Source: Argentina anserina
Taxonomy: Eukaryota; Streptophyta; Magnoliopsida; Rosales; Rosaceae
Assembly: GCF_933775445.1 (NCBI RefSeq)
Contig: NC_065874.1
Span: 18,061,001 to 18,125,000, forward strand
DNA length: 64,000 bases
Direction: 5' to 3'
Part shown: positions 11,541 to 24,823 of the stretch, piece by piece
Layout: every line of letters begins with the position of its first letter
How positions within the stretch are numbered: the first letter of the stretch is position 1
The notes under the pieces: generated by a model
Told to the model about the DNA's origin: nothing
Databases searched by the model: none
Seen by the model: only the letters and a program-made list of their open reading frames with translations
Program-made: the position numbers and the translations under genes

Positions 11541-12605
11541 GTTTGTAGACTCTAATAAATGAGATTTACGAGTTAAAAAGGCAGTAATGCAATCATTTCT
11601 AGTTTTTTTTTAATGTGAATTCATTCAAAGACAAATACAAGTTAAGAAAGTCATTACATATCCACCCGCTATAACTTGAACGATAGACAAATTCATGGGA
11701 CATATAATATGGTAATACATAAGATAGACCAGCTATCTAAACAACTTCCGCATAATACTAATTCTAAGAAAAGAAAACTTCCATGATCCTCTCTAATTAA
11801 GTTTGTTGTTCTGACATGCTCTTATTCTATTTTGTCAGGATTGATTTTTTTTTTCAGCAAGATATTTTTTATAAAAATGTAACTGTTTCTACGGCCGCCC
11901 ATGATAAGTTGTCATCTTGTTTATAACAGCTTGTTTCTAGTGATGGGTGCTATTACTTTTAGGCGGTCTGTATTCTAAAATCCCTCTCCCCATCATGGAC
12001 AAAGTGGGATCTTATATTATCGATTTGCTGCCGGAATCGGAATCAGAACACTGAAGCCAAATGTGCGATGGAGGTTACTAGGTAAAGTGATAGGGAGATA
12101 CACAAGGCTGCTTCTATAAAATTCTCTCGGGCGTTATGGAACTTGCTACAACAAGATGGACAAAAGTGAATCGAAAAGAGATCATTTGAGACTCGCTACA
12201 GTTTAACAAATAAAAACGAAATAAACAGTCTGCCAAGTCAAATGTACAACATAGTTTTCCATCTGTGCAGATACTATCTATGAAATCTTATTCGTAAGAA
12301 GAAAAGCTGTCAGCAAGTTCAGCATTACTAACATTGACTGCAAGCTACAGTATATCATACATTTGGCCAGAAGACAATGTTATAATACGTATTGCGTACT
12401 GTCACTATGTACAACAACCGAATGCATTGCGAGAAAGGCATTCAAAGAATCACAAAATGAATTAGAAGAAACTCAACACCGGGCTGCTCTCTTTGAAAAT
12501 TCAAACGGGGTTTGAATTGTTAAAAGCTGTGGCAAAAACTGAGACTGGAAATGCAATGTCTAGTAATATTAAGAAGCGAAAGCTTACTATAGATCTGACG
12601 CTTCA
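11541..12605. other. Intergenic and NEK 3' flank
   Basis: AT-rich, no ORF of note. The part nearest 12605 is the expected 3' UTR of the NEK gene (minus). Nothing else recognised. Confidence 0.6.
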
Positions 12606-15600
12606 TTAACTGATTGAACTCCGTCCGCCCTCCTCAGTCCTCATACCTTTAAGACTCTTTGCTAACCAGATAGCGGTCTCTCTTGGAGAGACTTTATCTT
12701 TCCCAAAGGGATTCAAAACAACTGCGAGCTCTTCTAATCTATTACTCTGCAGCAAATCTGCTGATAATTCTAGCAGTTCTTCAAGAGCCTCGGCCCGCTG
12801 TCTAAAAGACTTGACATCCATGATGTCCTTTTCTGGTGCTTCATCTTCAGTAACAGGAGGATTGGGCTTTGTTTGTTCAGCAGGGTCACATTTGTGCTGA
12901 GCTGAAGGAACAGGATTTGCCATCTCCGATTCTTTGGCACCAATGTTTTCAGAATTAATTGATCTTGGGCTTACAGTTTCTGAGCAAGTTGATGACTTAA
13001 GAGCCATAGGGGAACTTGCATTTCGTATCTCCATTTCATCCCTTACAACATTTATCAGCTTACCAACATCCATATTTTGAACCCCCATCTCCACAGATTC
13101 TATTACAGGCTGATCACTCCCAACACGGAAACTACTATGGCGTATGACATGTATAACATCATCAAAAGCGGGAGGAAGATGTGCCGCAGCTGGCATTTCA
13201 ATTGGATTTTGCAAAATAGTGCCTTTCTCTGCATGGAAACCTTTCTGGTTGGGAGGAGCAGTGGATAGGGCAGTGTCTGTTGCTGGGGATAGAAGTTCCC
13301 TCACCATGAACTTGTCATGACCACTAGATGTAGATGTAGGTTTTGATTGGACCACTGTTTCAGGGGTACTACATGGCCTGCTTAAAGGGGTATGATCTCT
13401 GCAAATAAGTCTTTCTTCAGAAACTGCGGCTGGGGCATCAAGAGTGACAGCTGAACTGATTTTTTTATCATCAGCTGCTTTATGGTGAAGAACTAAATTA
13501 GCCTCGGATGTTTCAGCTAAGCATTCGGATTTAATATCATTTCCAGGGGTCTCCAAAGTTTCTGACACCACTGGATGACAATGAGCAGCAGTGCAGCTGC
13601 TTGATGGAGATTCGGTACTCTCAGGTCGGATGACAGTGCCAATATCAGGAGTCATCTGCTCTGTCATGTCAACAAAAGAGGTCGTTGCATCATCACAAAT
13701 CTCAAAAGCTTGAATAGACACAGATGAGGATATAGAATTGCTGCTGTCAGTTGGCAATACTTTTGAACCTTTTTCTTGATCTCTTCGTGGTTCTTCCATT
13801 ACCTCTTTAGATATGTTTCTTTGGCAAACATTGGGCACTTGAAGAGGATTCTTTTCAGGTTCCTGAGAGATCTCTCTTGGACCTACCCTAGGAGCAGTGC
13901 TCACTGCATTTGGAGCATCAGCCCCTACTTTCTTCATCCGTGGAGGAAAGGAAGAGCGTCTAATCATTGTAGGGGGGGTTCTTTGCCTAGACTTAGGAAG
14001 TCCATCTTCAATAAATTGTTTCACAGGAACAGGGGGAGGAGTACCATCGTTTCTGGGTTTAGGTTTTGGAGAAGATTCAATTACAGGCATCTGTATGATC
14101 ACAATACATCACTGATCAGTTTAATCCGTGCATTAAACTAAATATAACAGTATTAATAGTATTATTACCTGATACTTCAAAGGATGGGATCCATGTGCCC
14201 GTTTTGCGGAATCAGGGACTGCCTTTGATTGCAAAACAGTTGGTGTATCAGGACTAGCCTTGGTACCAGAAGGGAAAGCTGTCAGCCTGGGTATTCTCGA
14301 CACTGCTTCCGCATTAGTTTTTGGGGTGGGGGTACCAACCTTTACACAATTACTTCTCATTGGTGAACTTTCCCTGACTTTTCCTTCTTTCAAGGCAATC
14401 ATTATATTCCTAATGGTTTTTGGTTGCCGAAATTCAACATTAGATTTCGGTTCAGGATTTGAAGGTCTAGTCGACTCTTGTTCTTCCATTCTGACAGTGC
14501 AAACATTCATGCCATGCTCAGGGCCCTCTTCGTCATCAAAGGAAATCGAGTATGACTTGCTGGTTCTATTATCACAGTGCGACTCCATTTCTGGAAAATG
14601 TTTCTCAATTGAACGTAAACTATCTTTATCACTGCTCGAACCATTACTGCTTTGGCTTTCTGCCAAGTGTCTTCGAGATTCACGGGCTGCATAGATAGGC
14701 TTATCTGGGGAAAAGGCTGTTCGAGTAATGAAGGACGGACGATACTGTTCAACATAAGGCTGCAAATAAGGGTGCTTCAAAACCTCGGTTGCCTGAAAGA
14801 GAACAATTTATAATCATTAGGCTCAAAATTATCAATTTTCCGGCCAAGTATCACAGAGAGAAGCTTACACTAGGCCGATGCTCAGGGTTTTTCCTCAGCA
14901 TGCCTTTTATTAGTGTTTTCCTGCATGCATAACATCCGAAAGATGACTCTTGTGCTAAAGTGGTAATTATATTAAATTTTACCAACACATGTATAACAGC
15001 ATTGTATAGAAGAATATCCTATCAAAATGTGATGTACCTATACCAATGCATAATAGTATGTGCAGGTAACTGTTTTATGTTCACATATGTATTGCCGTGT
15101 TAATACTCAGAGATACATGTATATGATATATCTATATACCGCAACTACACAGAGATATACCATGAAAGCACAAGATGTAAGAAATGAGACACTGACATAA
15201 GACCTGATACAATTTCTGTTTCTGAATTCGGAAAAAGTAAGAGTCAACAATAGCAGCAGAAACTTACAAGGATGGAGAATAGCAGGGAGGCAAGGGACCT
15301 ATAGAGGAACGATTGATCTTGCTTATTAAACCTGCCATATCCTGAAACCAGATGTATGTGTCAAGGAACGTAATCGGAAGCAATTCACCCTCTTCAATCA
15401 CTCATACACCAGAAAATACTATTTTAATCAGCAGATTTTCTTAATTGGACTACAATTAAGAATAGAATTCAAAAATTACATATTGCATGGCGTTCAAGAT
15501 TGTATTTGATCTGAACGTATTGGATGGCCAGTTCAAATACATATATAGAATATTATTGCCAAGGTAATCTGAACATCCGATTACTGGATATAAACCAGAA

Positions 15601-17518
15601 TATCTATAGAACTGTATTTGAGAAAACACTAACAGATTAAGTCTTCATTTTTGTTCTTCTATACTTTTGCTTCTTTAAAAACTAAAGAGTTCAAGTCCTG
15701 AAGAATTACTGGTTAAGAAGGAAGGAAACATAATGTTACTAGTGCCATGAAGAATCCCTATCAATTCATATTGGAATTATAGAATGAATGTGAAGAGCTT
15801 TTGCAAGAAATCTTACAAAAGCTTTGAAAGCAGGTCGATAAGCAGCCATCTCATATATGCAGCAGCCTGAACAGCAATCAACCATGTCAGACACACAAAG
15901 ATAAAAACAAAAATACAGAAAAAAAAACAAGACACATTTAACATATCATACCCAGAGACCAGATATCAGATTTGAAGCCATATGGAATATCGGCAAGCAA
16001 TTCAGGACACATGTAATTGGGGGTTCCCACAACCTGCCAACAAAAAGTATTGAAAAACAGTCAACTCCCTAATACCATCAACAATAAATTCCTCAACTTT
16101 TCCTGAATAAGAACCAATTCATTTTTTTATACATTCAAAAGCTTTTAATGTGACCCGTCAATATGGTTATCCAAACAAGTAGTCGCACAGTATATTAAAT
16201 CTTAACAGCATACACTAGAATTTGAAAAGAACTAATTCAGGAAAATTTTATTAGATACATATAAACACAAGTGATCTCCATACATACCGAAGAAGCTAAG
16301 TCATCCGCCTTCAAAGTTTTAGCAAGACCAAAATCCCCTGTACAGAAAATAAACAAAACAAAAGGTAAAGACATAGTTGATTTTAGTAAACAGAAACATG
16401 GCAATTTATTCGTCTAATTATTTGCTAAACCATTGTCAAATCTATCTTCAACTCACCAAGACGAATATCATGATCCTTCGTCAGAAATATATTGGAACAC
16501 TGCAAAGAAAACCAGCAGATTGATCTTAGAACATGCAATAGAAAATTGAGATGGAAAGTGCAAGCAGTTGTAAACATACTTTTAGGTCACGATGTAGAAC
16601 ATAGTTTGAATGCAGGTATTCAACTGCCAATAGTAGCTGCGTGAACCACCTGCATAGTTTCTGAGAAATGAAAAACACAGTGAAACCAGTTGCAACACTA
16701 AAATTAAATTATTAAACTGGATTGTCAGATCAGAACAAGTGACTTTGTTTGAATAGAGAAATGAGTATACCTCCTCCGGAAAATAAACCCCATTGGCTTT
16801 CTTCATCAACTCAGCCCTGAGAAGTTTATACATAACAAACAGTGTGAAAACTAAGTGTGGGAAAGGCAGGATTATACCAAGACCAAATAACGAGGATTGT
16901 AACAAACTGTAATCTACTCACATATCTCCACCCTCACAGTATCCAGTGACAATGCAAACGTAGCAACCCTACATTACGAACCCAAGACTTTAGTCCAGGA
17001 AAAACACAAAAATCGAAAAGCCAACAATAAGATACACATACAATCCACGCAGTGACATACAAACATAAACAAAAATGTCTTTTTACCTTCTCAACCCAAG
17101 CTTCCTTGAATTCGACAATATACGGGTGCTGAATCCGGGCAATAAGAGCCATCTACAATGCCCAAACAAATATCAAGCAACTAGATTTACACAAAACTAG
17201 CAGCAAACCAATATCCTATCATATCAAAACAACCGGAAGTGAAAGTATCGATACCTCTTGATGAGCCGATCTCCGGCACCGCTCCGTCTGCCTGGCAAGC
17301 CGGATCTTCTTCAACACATACCTGAAAAAACACATCAAACACCAAATCAGCATTTACACACATTCAATCCTCCCACCTAAAACCTTCAGCATTACACAAA
17401 CACTCAAACTCAAAACTCACTTCTTCCTCTCGGCCTTGTGATGCACCAAAATCGCAGCCCCGAAAGCTCCCCGCCCGATCTGCTCCATCAGCTCGTACTG
17501 ATCCATCCTCGACTCCAT
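12606..17518 (-). CDS. NEK6: NIMA-related Ser/Thr protein kinase, NEK5/NEK6 (IBO1) type
   Basis: Fourteen coding exons, from the 5' end: 17421-17518, 17255-17321, 17087-17152, 16922-16968, 16771-16816, 16580-16660, 16457-16499, 16288-16337, 15952-16033, 15817-15866, 15268-15341, 14869-14920, 14169-14792, 12606-14090, all with GT-AG borders. They sum to 2865 nt, 954 codons plus stop, with no phase conflict. Exons 1-12 and the start of 13 give a NEK kinase domain: [18 protein letters not shown], catalytic Lys in [39 protein letters not shown] long Ser/Thr/Pro-rich tail follows and ends in the conserved plant segment [19 protein letters not shown]. Length and tail fit Arabidopsis At3g44200 (named NEK6, NEK5 or IBO1), which acts on cortical microtubules and epidermal cell expansion. 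A second Met four codons downstream (MDQY) is an alternative start. Confidence 0.95.
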
Positions 17519-19046
17519 CCCTCCCACCCTCCCTCCCTCCCTCTCTCACTCCCAAACCAATAAAATCAATCACACCAATGCGCTCGCTACTTCAATCTAC
17601 TCTCCCAAACACAGACACACTCGCATTTACTCCAAAGCTCACGCCATTTCCGCAAACCTAATCAATCAATGTCGCCAGCTCTGAATTCCAATCCCCGGTC
17701 CCAGTCCTCCTCCAACTCTCATTTCCAGCAATGCAATCTCTCAGGCGAATGTGGTGATTGAGGCGTAGCGTGTTCCGGTAGCTTCTTTTCACTTCTCTCT
17801 CTGGTGAAGAAGAGTGGGTGTGCTGCCCTGTACGCCGACACAGGTAGCTGTCTACACACTAATTGAGATTTGTTGTTTATTTCCTTCTTTATTTTTATTT
17901 GTTTAATGAAAATGTGTTTAATTGGATTTGGATATATCCACTACTCTGTTTCCCGATCTGCGGGTGGGGCCCTGTTATTGACATCATTAACTTTTTTTTT
18001 TTTGACAATGTGACATCATTAACTTTGCCAACGCTAATTATGGAAAACTAAACTTCCCTAGTTACCCAAACCTCTAGGTAGGTTTAAAGTTCTTTTGTTG
18101 GTTGCTTTCTAGTAGGGTTGGGGGTTTCGGAAGTCATCATTTCGTTTTGGATTATGTGTTTCAGATCCGACAAAGGATCGCTAAGAATTTGGGTAAGGGT
18201 TTCTACGGACTAATTCTTACATACGAGTGAGATATGAAACGTACAGTAGTGTAGTTATTTCGAGCTAAAAAGGCATATGATAACAAATTATAGATAGTCT
18301 TTTAATCATAGGTACGAGTTTAGTTACAACGTCATTTGATTATTTTTAATAAGCGTAAGATTGCAAATGCACGTAACAAGACGTTTAGTCGATTTGAGAA
18401 TGATAAGTTTGTTTCGAAGAAGTTAATTTATGATTTTGCCATCTAAATGATAAGTTTTTTATAATACATTTCCCTGGTAAAATGTATGTTGACTTTTTGG
18501 AACTTGGTACTAATTACTAAGAGGGTGTGCTATTAAGAAATGTGTTTGGTAAGAACTTTCAACCTACATATGTAGAATACTCATATTTGGTGATTATAGA
18601 TCAAGTGTTTATTCTCTTATTTTAAATTATGCTCACTGATGAATTCGTTCTCTTCTGCCTCACTCAATGCTATGATCTATGAATATCAATAGATGTGACT
18701 CAACTCGCTCAGCAGTGTCCTCATTTCTTTTATTCATCCTTACATGATTATAAAGTCTCCACCTAAGTAAAGACACCCAACTCGTAATTCACTTTTCCCT
18801 AAAGTTGATTCTTAATCGGAAATTATATTGCAAGAACTCTTGTATCAACCCAATGTTTGTTTGGTAGTTGATGTATTTTTTTTCATTCTTTTTCATTTTA
18901 TTTTTGGCTTTGCACGAACTTACTTTTGGGTTTCTTACTTGTATGATTTCTAAGATTTATATATTAAAGATCTCTTTGTGAGTGAAACTAACTAGCTAGC
19001 TTCATACTGCGAAATTAATTAATCACCTTTAATTAAAATTGTTAGG
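17519..19046. other. NEK promoter/5' UTR side and intergenic DNA
   Basis: 17519-17830 is CT-rich, typical of a plant 5' UTR and promoter for the minus-strand kinase. Beyond it is AT-rich DNA with no gene, apart from the poly-T micro-insertion listed separately. Confidence 0.55.
17979..18026 (-). mobile_element. Second tiny poly-A retroposon (poly-T on plus strand)
   Basis: TGACATCATTAACTT is present before and after a short insert consisting of a T-run followed by TGACAATG. On the minus strand this is a short 3' end plus poly-A flanked by a target duplication of about 15 bp, like the insertion at 7040. Probably an almost completely 5'-truncated LINE or SINE copy. Confidence 0.6.
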
Positions 19047-19057
19047 TCATGTATCGG

Positions 19058-19455
19058 AAAAAATTTACAGTGCTCTCAGAGAACCACGTGGCAATGTTCA
19101 GTGGTCCTCCTCACATGTTATATTTTGACACATGGATTTACTACACCAAAATTATAATTTTACATACATATTTTTATTTTTTGTGAAATGATTTTCATGG
19201 GTATTGATAATTTTAAACTATAATTTCGAGTTTAGAGTTTAGGATTTAGGGTATAGGGTTTTAGAGTATTGAGTTTAAGATTTAGGGTATAGGGTTTAAG
19301 ATTTAGAGTATATGGTTTTAGAGTATAAGGTGTAGGATTTTAGAAAGAAAATCAAAATGATCTTTGATAAAATAACTTAAATATAATTCTTTTAATTAAA
19401 TCATAATTGTCAAAATGATGATTGGAATTAAATACTGCTGGAGGACTGAAATTCC
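19058..19455. mobile_element. Mutator-like MITE with 11-bp target duplication
   Basis: TCATGTATCGG flanks both sides (19047-19057 and 19456-19466). The ends are imperfect inverted repeats (AATTTACAGTGCTCTCAG against AATTTCAGTCCTCCAG). The interior holds several variants of TTTAGGGTATAGGGTTT, which look telomere-like but are irregular. Non-coding. Confidence 0.75.
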
Positions 19456-19466
19456 TCATGTATCGG

Positions 19467-20093
19467 CAGCTATATACTACTCAGATTTTAGTTCTCTATG
19501 ATCGAGTAGCTAGGGGTCACTTCTTTAGTCAAAATAGTTGTACTTTAGGCATTTAAAATTGTTATTTAATAATAATTTAGCTAGACAGATTTGATACATT
19601 AATTAATTTGATAGGGTTCAATACCAATAAAACAATAATCAATTTAGTTGAATGATGGTTATGGTCGGTATGATGAAACAATAACCTAACCAAATAGGAT
19701 TTTAGAGCGCTCATATTCTCTTCATCGAGGTAAGGCTATGGACCTATGGTAAGTAGTTTACATCTAACTACAAATCGAACTGCTTAGCTATATATATAGA
19801 GCTCTCATGTTCTCTTAGTTTTAGAATCTATAGTAGTATGTAAAGATGAATTAGACGCACATATTCTCTTCATTGGGTACATGCAGTTATGGTATATTAA
19901 CATTCTGTTAGATCAACTATTTTTGCCACTTTAGTGACTCGCTTGCTTAACCACTTTAAGGACCCACCCCTTTTTACCACTTGAAAACCATCATGAGGTG
20001 AGAACAATTACATTTTAAAGGACTCTTATTACCACTTTGAGAACTAATGGTACAACTTTAAGTTCTCATTTCACAAATGTAGATAAATTTATG
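19467..20093. other. Intergenic DNA with short diverged repeats
   Basis: Three diverged copies of CTCATATTCTCTTCAT-like sequence occur near 19710, 19805 and 19860. No gene recognised. Confidence 0.45.
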
Positions 20094-20101
20094 CATGCCA
20101 T

Positions 20102-20646
20102 CAGGGCCATCCCATGACCAAATGAGGTTTAAGGCAAAAAAAAATATATGCTATTAAAAAAATAAAAATAAAAATGATTTTTTATTTCATATTTATTGCA
20201 AAGCAATATGTATTAAATGTTACATAGAGATCAGATAAATAAATTACACTACGTAATAACATTAATAACATTTAAGAAGCTTATATCAAAAACATGTTAA
20301 AATAATTATATGAGAACAATACAATAGCAACAAAATTTGAAACTTGAGGCCTCATTATCTTGTATGAATATGAATTTAGAACCGAGATGTTGTCATTTGA
20401 ATTGAGAGGTTAGAGACGCTTCATTTCCAAATTAGTGAAAGATTGAGGAGACTATTAAGGTTTTTTTTTTCTAATACTAGATTGAGAAATTAAAAAATTA
20501 TGGATAGAAGATAACTTCTTGTTCTCGTCTATTTATGATTATTTTCTTTTGTGTCTATATATATAGAGATGTAGAGAGAAGAGACCTTCCAATTAATTGT
20601 GGCCTAAGTCTTGTGCCTTGTTTGCCTTGCCCTTAGGCCGGCCCTG
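20102..20646. mobile_element. hAT MITE, CAGGGCC family, with perfect 8-bp duplication
   Basis: Begins CAGGGCCATCCCATGAC and ends CTTAGGCCGGCCCTG. It is flanked by CATGCCAT on both sides (20094-20101 and 20647-20654). The 545-bp interior is AT-rich and non-coding. The CAGGGCCGGC terminus is a known plant hAT type. Confidence 0.9.
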
Positions 20647-20654
20647 CATGCCAT

Positions 20655-22933
20655 ACCTAGCTAAACACATTTTCATCGAACGTACTCCTCTTTCATTTAT
20701 CAATGTCTACGATATGCAAAGACTCTATAGCAAATGATGTATGATTTAATAGCATAGAGCCGGGAGATGCCTTGCTTACCAACACCCTAGGGCGGAGCTA
20801 CATTTTGCACAGTGTGTTTTGATTTATAAAGAAGTGCTTGAAGTCGGGCGTCCTACTATATGCTTCAAAACTCTATCATCAATATGTTAATATCTGTACG
20901 TACAAGTACTGTATGGCAATGTAGCTCAATCATAATCGACAATATAAATCATTATTAAGAATAGAAGTGATGAAATTAAATCCAGTTCATATATATACAA
21001 TATCCATATGCGCTGGCTGCAACACAAAGCTGGCTAGCTAAGACGTGTGAGTGATGAGAGCACGTACAGAGAGGACTGAAGAGAAAGGGAAGAAAACTTG
21101 TGCATCAAGGGAGTTGACAATGAAGGCAAATGATTAGGGAATTATTACAATCCAATGTACTCTACTCCATTTAGACCACTCTTCATTTGCCCATGAAAAA
21201 TTATTATATCTACCCGTACATAGTCTACGTGGTATACATTTTTAATGTTATTGGTATATTTTTTATTATGTTTATTTCTGATTAGTTATTAATATTTAAA
21301 TAATTTTTTCTCTTTACACCGTGTACATGTTTATTACACCATAGAGTAATATGATTTGTTGAATATAAAACATGACAGTGTCACGTAGTGTTTCGGGTAC
21401 ACTGAATAATTACTCCATTTCGCATGTGTTCTGTCTTTTCTTCTAAATTTCATCATGTGGGCTTGTTACTACTGAGAGTCCATTCAGTGCCGTACGGGAC
21501 ATGGTCTTACCCAATACGCTGCCACGCTGGCACTTTCTTATTATTGGTGGTAAGCTTATTATAATTGGTTCCCCGTGCGTTGCTGTGGGTTTGATAGTTG
21601 ATATAAACTAGCTGTAATCAAAATCAAAGATTATTGCCACATGATCCAATCTTTTACCAGATCCACAATATATAAGAAAACTTGAATTAATAGATGTTTT
21701 TGCGAACTCGATCTGCAACCATTAGAAGAAGGCAATATGGAGTCTGTGAATGTAAGCAGAAATTAAGGAAGCTGCTACAGAAGCAAAAAAAGAAGGAAAA
21801 AAAATGGCCGGTTGTCCGGTACGGTTTGGCCGGAGCTCTTGGAGCTGAAAAGTAGTTACAATTTTGTAGATGAATTTATAGTTCGATTCTTTTTGTTAAT
21901 TATCCACTGGCTGCTGCATGCCTTTTTCTCCAGCTGCCCAACCTACCCCTTCTCGATCTCTTCATCTTCTTAGATCCACTCCCATGGATTTTGTCAGTAC
22001 ACTTCACCATCAACACACCTGATGCTTGATTTACTTATATTAGTCGATCACCCTTGCAGCTGTATTTGTACCAATTACAGAAAATTAAAGTTGATCTTTC
22101 TTGCAAAAGTGTGGCTGCAGATTAGGTTTAATATTGCTGACACAATCATAAGCTAAGAAGAGCTAACTAGAATTGAAAATGTAACGACATCACAATCTTT
22201 ACTTGTATTGCCCTAAATTCCGTCAAATCTATTTTTACCTTCATGTCCTTAAACTCGGGGCTAAACTACCTAGTTGTAGCTGATTATTTTTACAATATAA
22301 TTGTAACTGATAATTTATCGGGACTAAATTAAACTCATCTTAAGCTACGCCCTTAATTTACGCTATCCTCGATTAAACTTTTAGAGCGGACTCAAGTGTT
22401 TTAGAGTATAAACTAAATTTTTTTAAAGAAAAGAAAAAAATTAACTATTTATGTTCAATTGCCCATTCACATCGGGCGACATAGTCAAATATAAACAAAG
22501 TAGTCATACACATTATAATTTGGCAACATACACTTTTTTAAGAATAAAAGTAACATTTAATTGATGATTTGAGTAATATACAGTATAGTCGTTTACTAAG
22601 AACACATACACGTGATCATGTGATTAAATTTGCACTTTGCAGTAAATTATTGGTGATTCAAAACATTGTCCAACACTAACGACAATATGCTTGTTGTCTT
22701 TTATTACTAGCCAACGGATTTTTTATAACGTCTGCGCAGGCCTGATTTTCAAAAGTTATATATAATATATATATATAAGATATTAAGAATAATGACCTTT
22801 TATATATGATGACCTGAAATTCATGATTGACCGTGCCATCAAATAATCTCGATTACGGGATATACATGGACTTCCAATTAAGCGCTCTACTGTATGTGGT
22901 TGAAAGTTGAAAGAGGAACGCAATACTTGTGTT
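20655..22933. other. Intergenic DNA upstream of the aldo-keto reductase
   Basis: AT-rich, with one small MITE (listed separately) and no convincing ORF. The last few hundred bases are the presumed promoter of the reductase. Confidence 0.55.
21199..21411. mobile_element. Small MITE (about 213 bp)
   Basis: The left end AATTATTATATCTACCCG is an imperfect inverted repeat of the right end, whose reverse complement reads AATTATTCAGTGTACCCG; similarity continues into CTACGTG words. No clear target duplication, so the superfamily is not assigned. Confidence 0.55.
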
Positions 22934-22943
22934 CTATATAATA
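22934..22943 (+). promoter_or_regulatory. Candidate TATA box of the aldo-keto reductase
   Basis: CTATATAATA lies about 30-40 bases upstream of the ATG at 22974, a plausible core promoter with a very short leader. Not tested by any transcript. Confidence 0.4.
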
Positions 22944-22973
22944 ACATAACTAAGGTTTTGTGTGATATACTAG

Positions 22974-24409
22974 ATGGAGAGCATTAGCAATATTCCAGAG
23001 TTGACGCTACCAAGTAGTATTGAAAGCCCTGATAAATGTAAGATTCCAGTACTAGGTTTAGGAACAGCTGCATACCCTTTTGTTGCTTCCCAAACAGCCA
23101 AAGAAGCCGTTCTCACTGCAATCCAAGTCGGGTACAGACATTTCGATACCGCCGCTGTTTACCAGACGGAGCCAGTTCTCGGTGAAGCCATCGCCAAAGC
23201 TCTTTCCCTCGGCTTCGTCAAATCCCGGGATGAGCTTTTTGTTACTTCCAAGCTTTGGTGCCCGGATGCACATCCTCACCTCGTTCTGCCTGCCATTCAT
23301 AAGACGCTCAAGTAACTCGATTATTTTATTTGATTTTTAGTTAGTCGTTCTTTACAAATAACACACACACACACACGTACGCAGCCTTGTTATATATCGA
23401 TTTATCACCTAGTATAATCCACGTTAACTTATTTGAGAAATGGACATGTCCGATCCTCAATCGAAGTTATATATATAATATCCCGTTATCCCTGCAGGAA
23501 CCTAGGATTGGAATATCTAGATCTGTATCTCATTCACTATCCCGTGAGTTTGGAGCCAGGAAGCTATGACATACCTGTCAAGAAAGAGCATCTTCTTCCT
23601 ATGGACTTCAAGTCTGTGTGGGAAGCCATGGAAGAGTGCCAGAAGCAAGGCCTCACCAAGTCCATAGGAGTCAGCAACTTCTCATGCGAAAAGATTGAAA
23701 CGTTGCTTGCCACTGCGAAAATCCCTCCTGCAGTAAACCAAGTAATTTAGTGGTTAATTAAGATCTGGTTATTCTTTAGTAAATTAGATAGATGAATGCT
23801 TAATTTAGTTCCCAAATTAAATTAAGGTGGAGATGAACCCGCTATGGCAGCAGAAAAAACTGAGAGAGTTTTGTCGAAGGAAAGGTATAATCATCACTGC
23901 CTACTCCCCTCTGGGAGCAAAAGGGACACCGTGGGGATCAAATGGAGTTATCGAATGCGAGTCTCTCAAACAGATTGCTGAGGCAAAAGGAAAAACTATT
24001 GCTCAGGTACGAGTACGAAATCGATCAATTTAGTACTACATGCAAGCTAATTTTATGATGATTCATTGATTCAGATATAGTATTCGATCTGCATGTGGCG
24101 ATAGATCTTTCGTTTCGATAAATTCTCTTGTTTTAATCAAAACGGGTGGCTAATTGTTTTGCGTGTACGTGGATCGATCAGGTTTGTTTGAGATGGGCAT
24201 ACGAACAAGGGGTGAGTGTGGTGGTCAAGAGCTTTAACAAGGAGAGGATTAAGGAAAATATGGACATATTTGGATGGGAACTTCTCCCGGAGGAGCTGGA
24301 CAAGATCAATCAGATTCCACAGAAGAGAGGATGCCCTTCATCCGACTTCGTTTCAGAGCATTATGGCCCTTTCAAGTCTCTTGAAGAGCTTTGGGATGGA
24401 GAGATTTAA
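22974..24409 (+). CDS. Aldo-keto reductase (AKR4 family, codeinone/galacturonate reductase-like)
   Basis: Four exons, 22974-23311, 23498-23741, 23827-24006 and 24182-24409, with GT-AG borders; 990 nt in total, 329 residues, the usual AKR length. NADPH-dependent reductases of this family reduce carbonyl substrates in the cytosol. The catalytic tetrad is intact: Asp58 (GYRHFDTA), Tyr63, Lys93 (TSKLW) and His126 (LIHYP). The typical [28 protein letters not shown] and [11 protein letters not shown] blocks are present, and the cofactor segment [18 protein letters not shown] is near the C-terminus. The relatives I recognise are plant AKR4 enzymes such as strawberry D-galacturonate reductase, methylecgonone reductase and the codeinone reductase-like proteins; the substrate of this copy cannot be deduced. 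It lies between the NEK and AIFM2-like genes, in the plus orientation. Confidence 0.93.
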
Positions 24410-24815
24410 GAAATCATTATAATATTCAGGTCAATCCATGATCGAGATTTATTAGTTGATGCAACAATAATATATGCCAGAATTAACTTGCTTTTGGCTG
24501 TTGATCAGATCAACTTTGGTTCGATAATGCTCGAAGCAACAAGTATTAATTTTGAATTTCACTTTAGACTAGCTGATGATGCGTATGAATCGATTTGCTC
24601 TCAAGTATCGGTTATTTTACTATCACGCCGATTGATTTTCAGGTTGGACGTAATTTTATAGAAACTATAGAAAATTAGAAAAAGATAAAAAATGCAAGAA
24701 AATAATTAAGGGCTTTTTATAAATAAATAAAAAAACACATTTGATTCATGTATTTATAAAAAAAAAGTCAAGCAAAATTTGAAAATGATAAAAAAGTCAG
24801 TTTTCTAAATCTCTT
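24410..24815. other. AKR 3' flank and dispersed repeat
   Basis: After about 240 bases of probable 3' UTR, 24660-24820 is a dispersed AT-rich repeat. A related copy at 42330-42430 shares AAAAAAGTCAAG and CTAAATCTCTTATA. Confidence 0.5.
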
Positions 24816-24823
24816 ATACCGTT

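Noticed and set aside
19200..19340. TTTAGGGTATAGGG words as interstitial telomere
   Set aside because: They are irregular, few, and enclosed in a MITE with its own target duplication.
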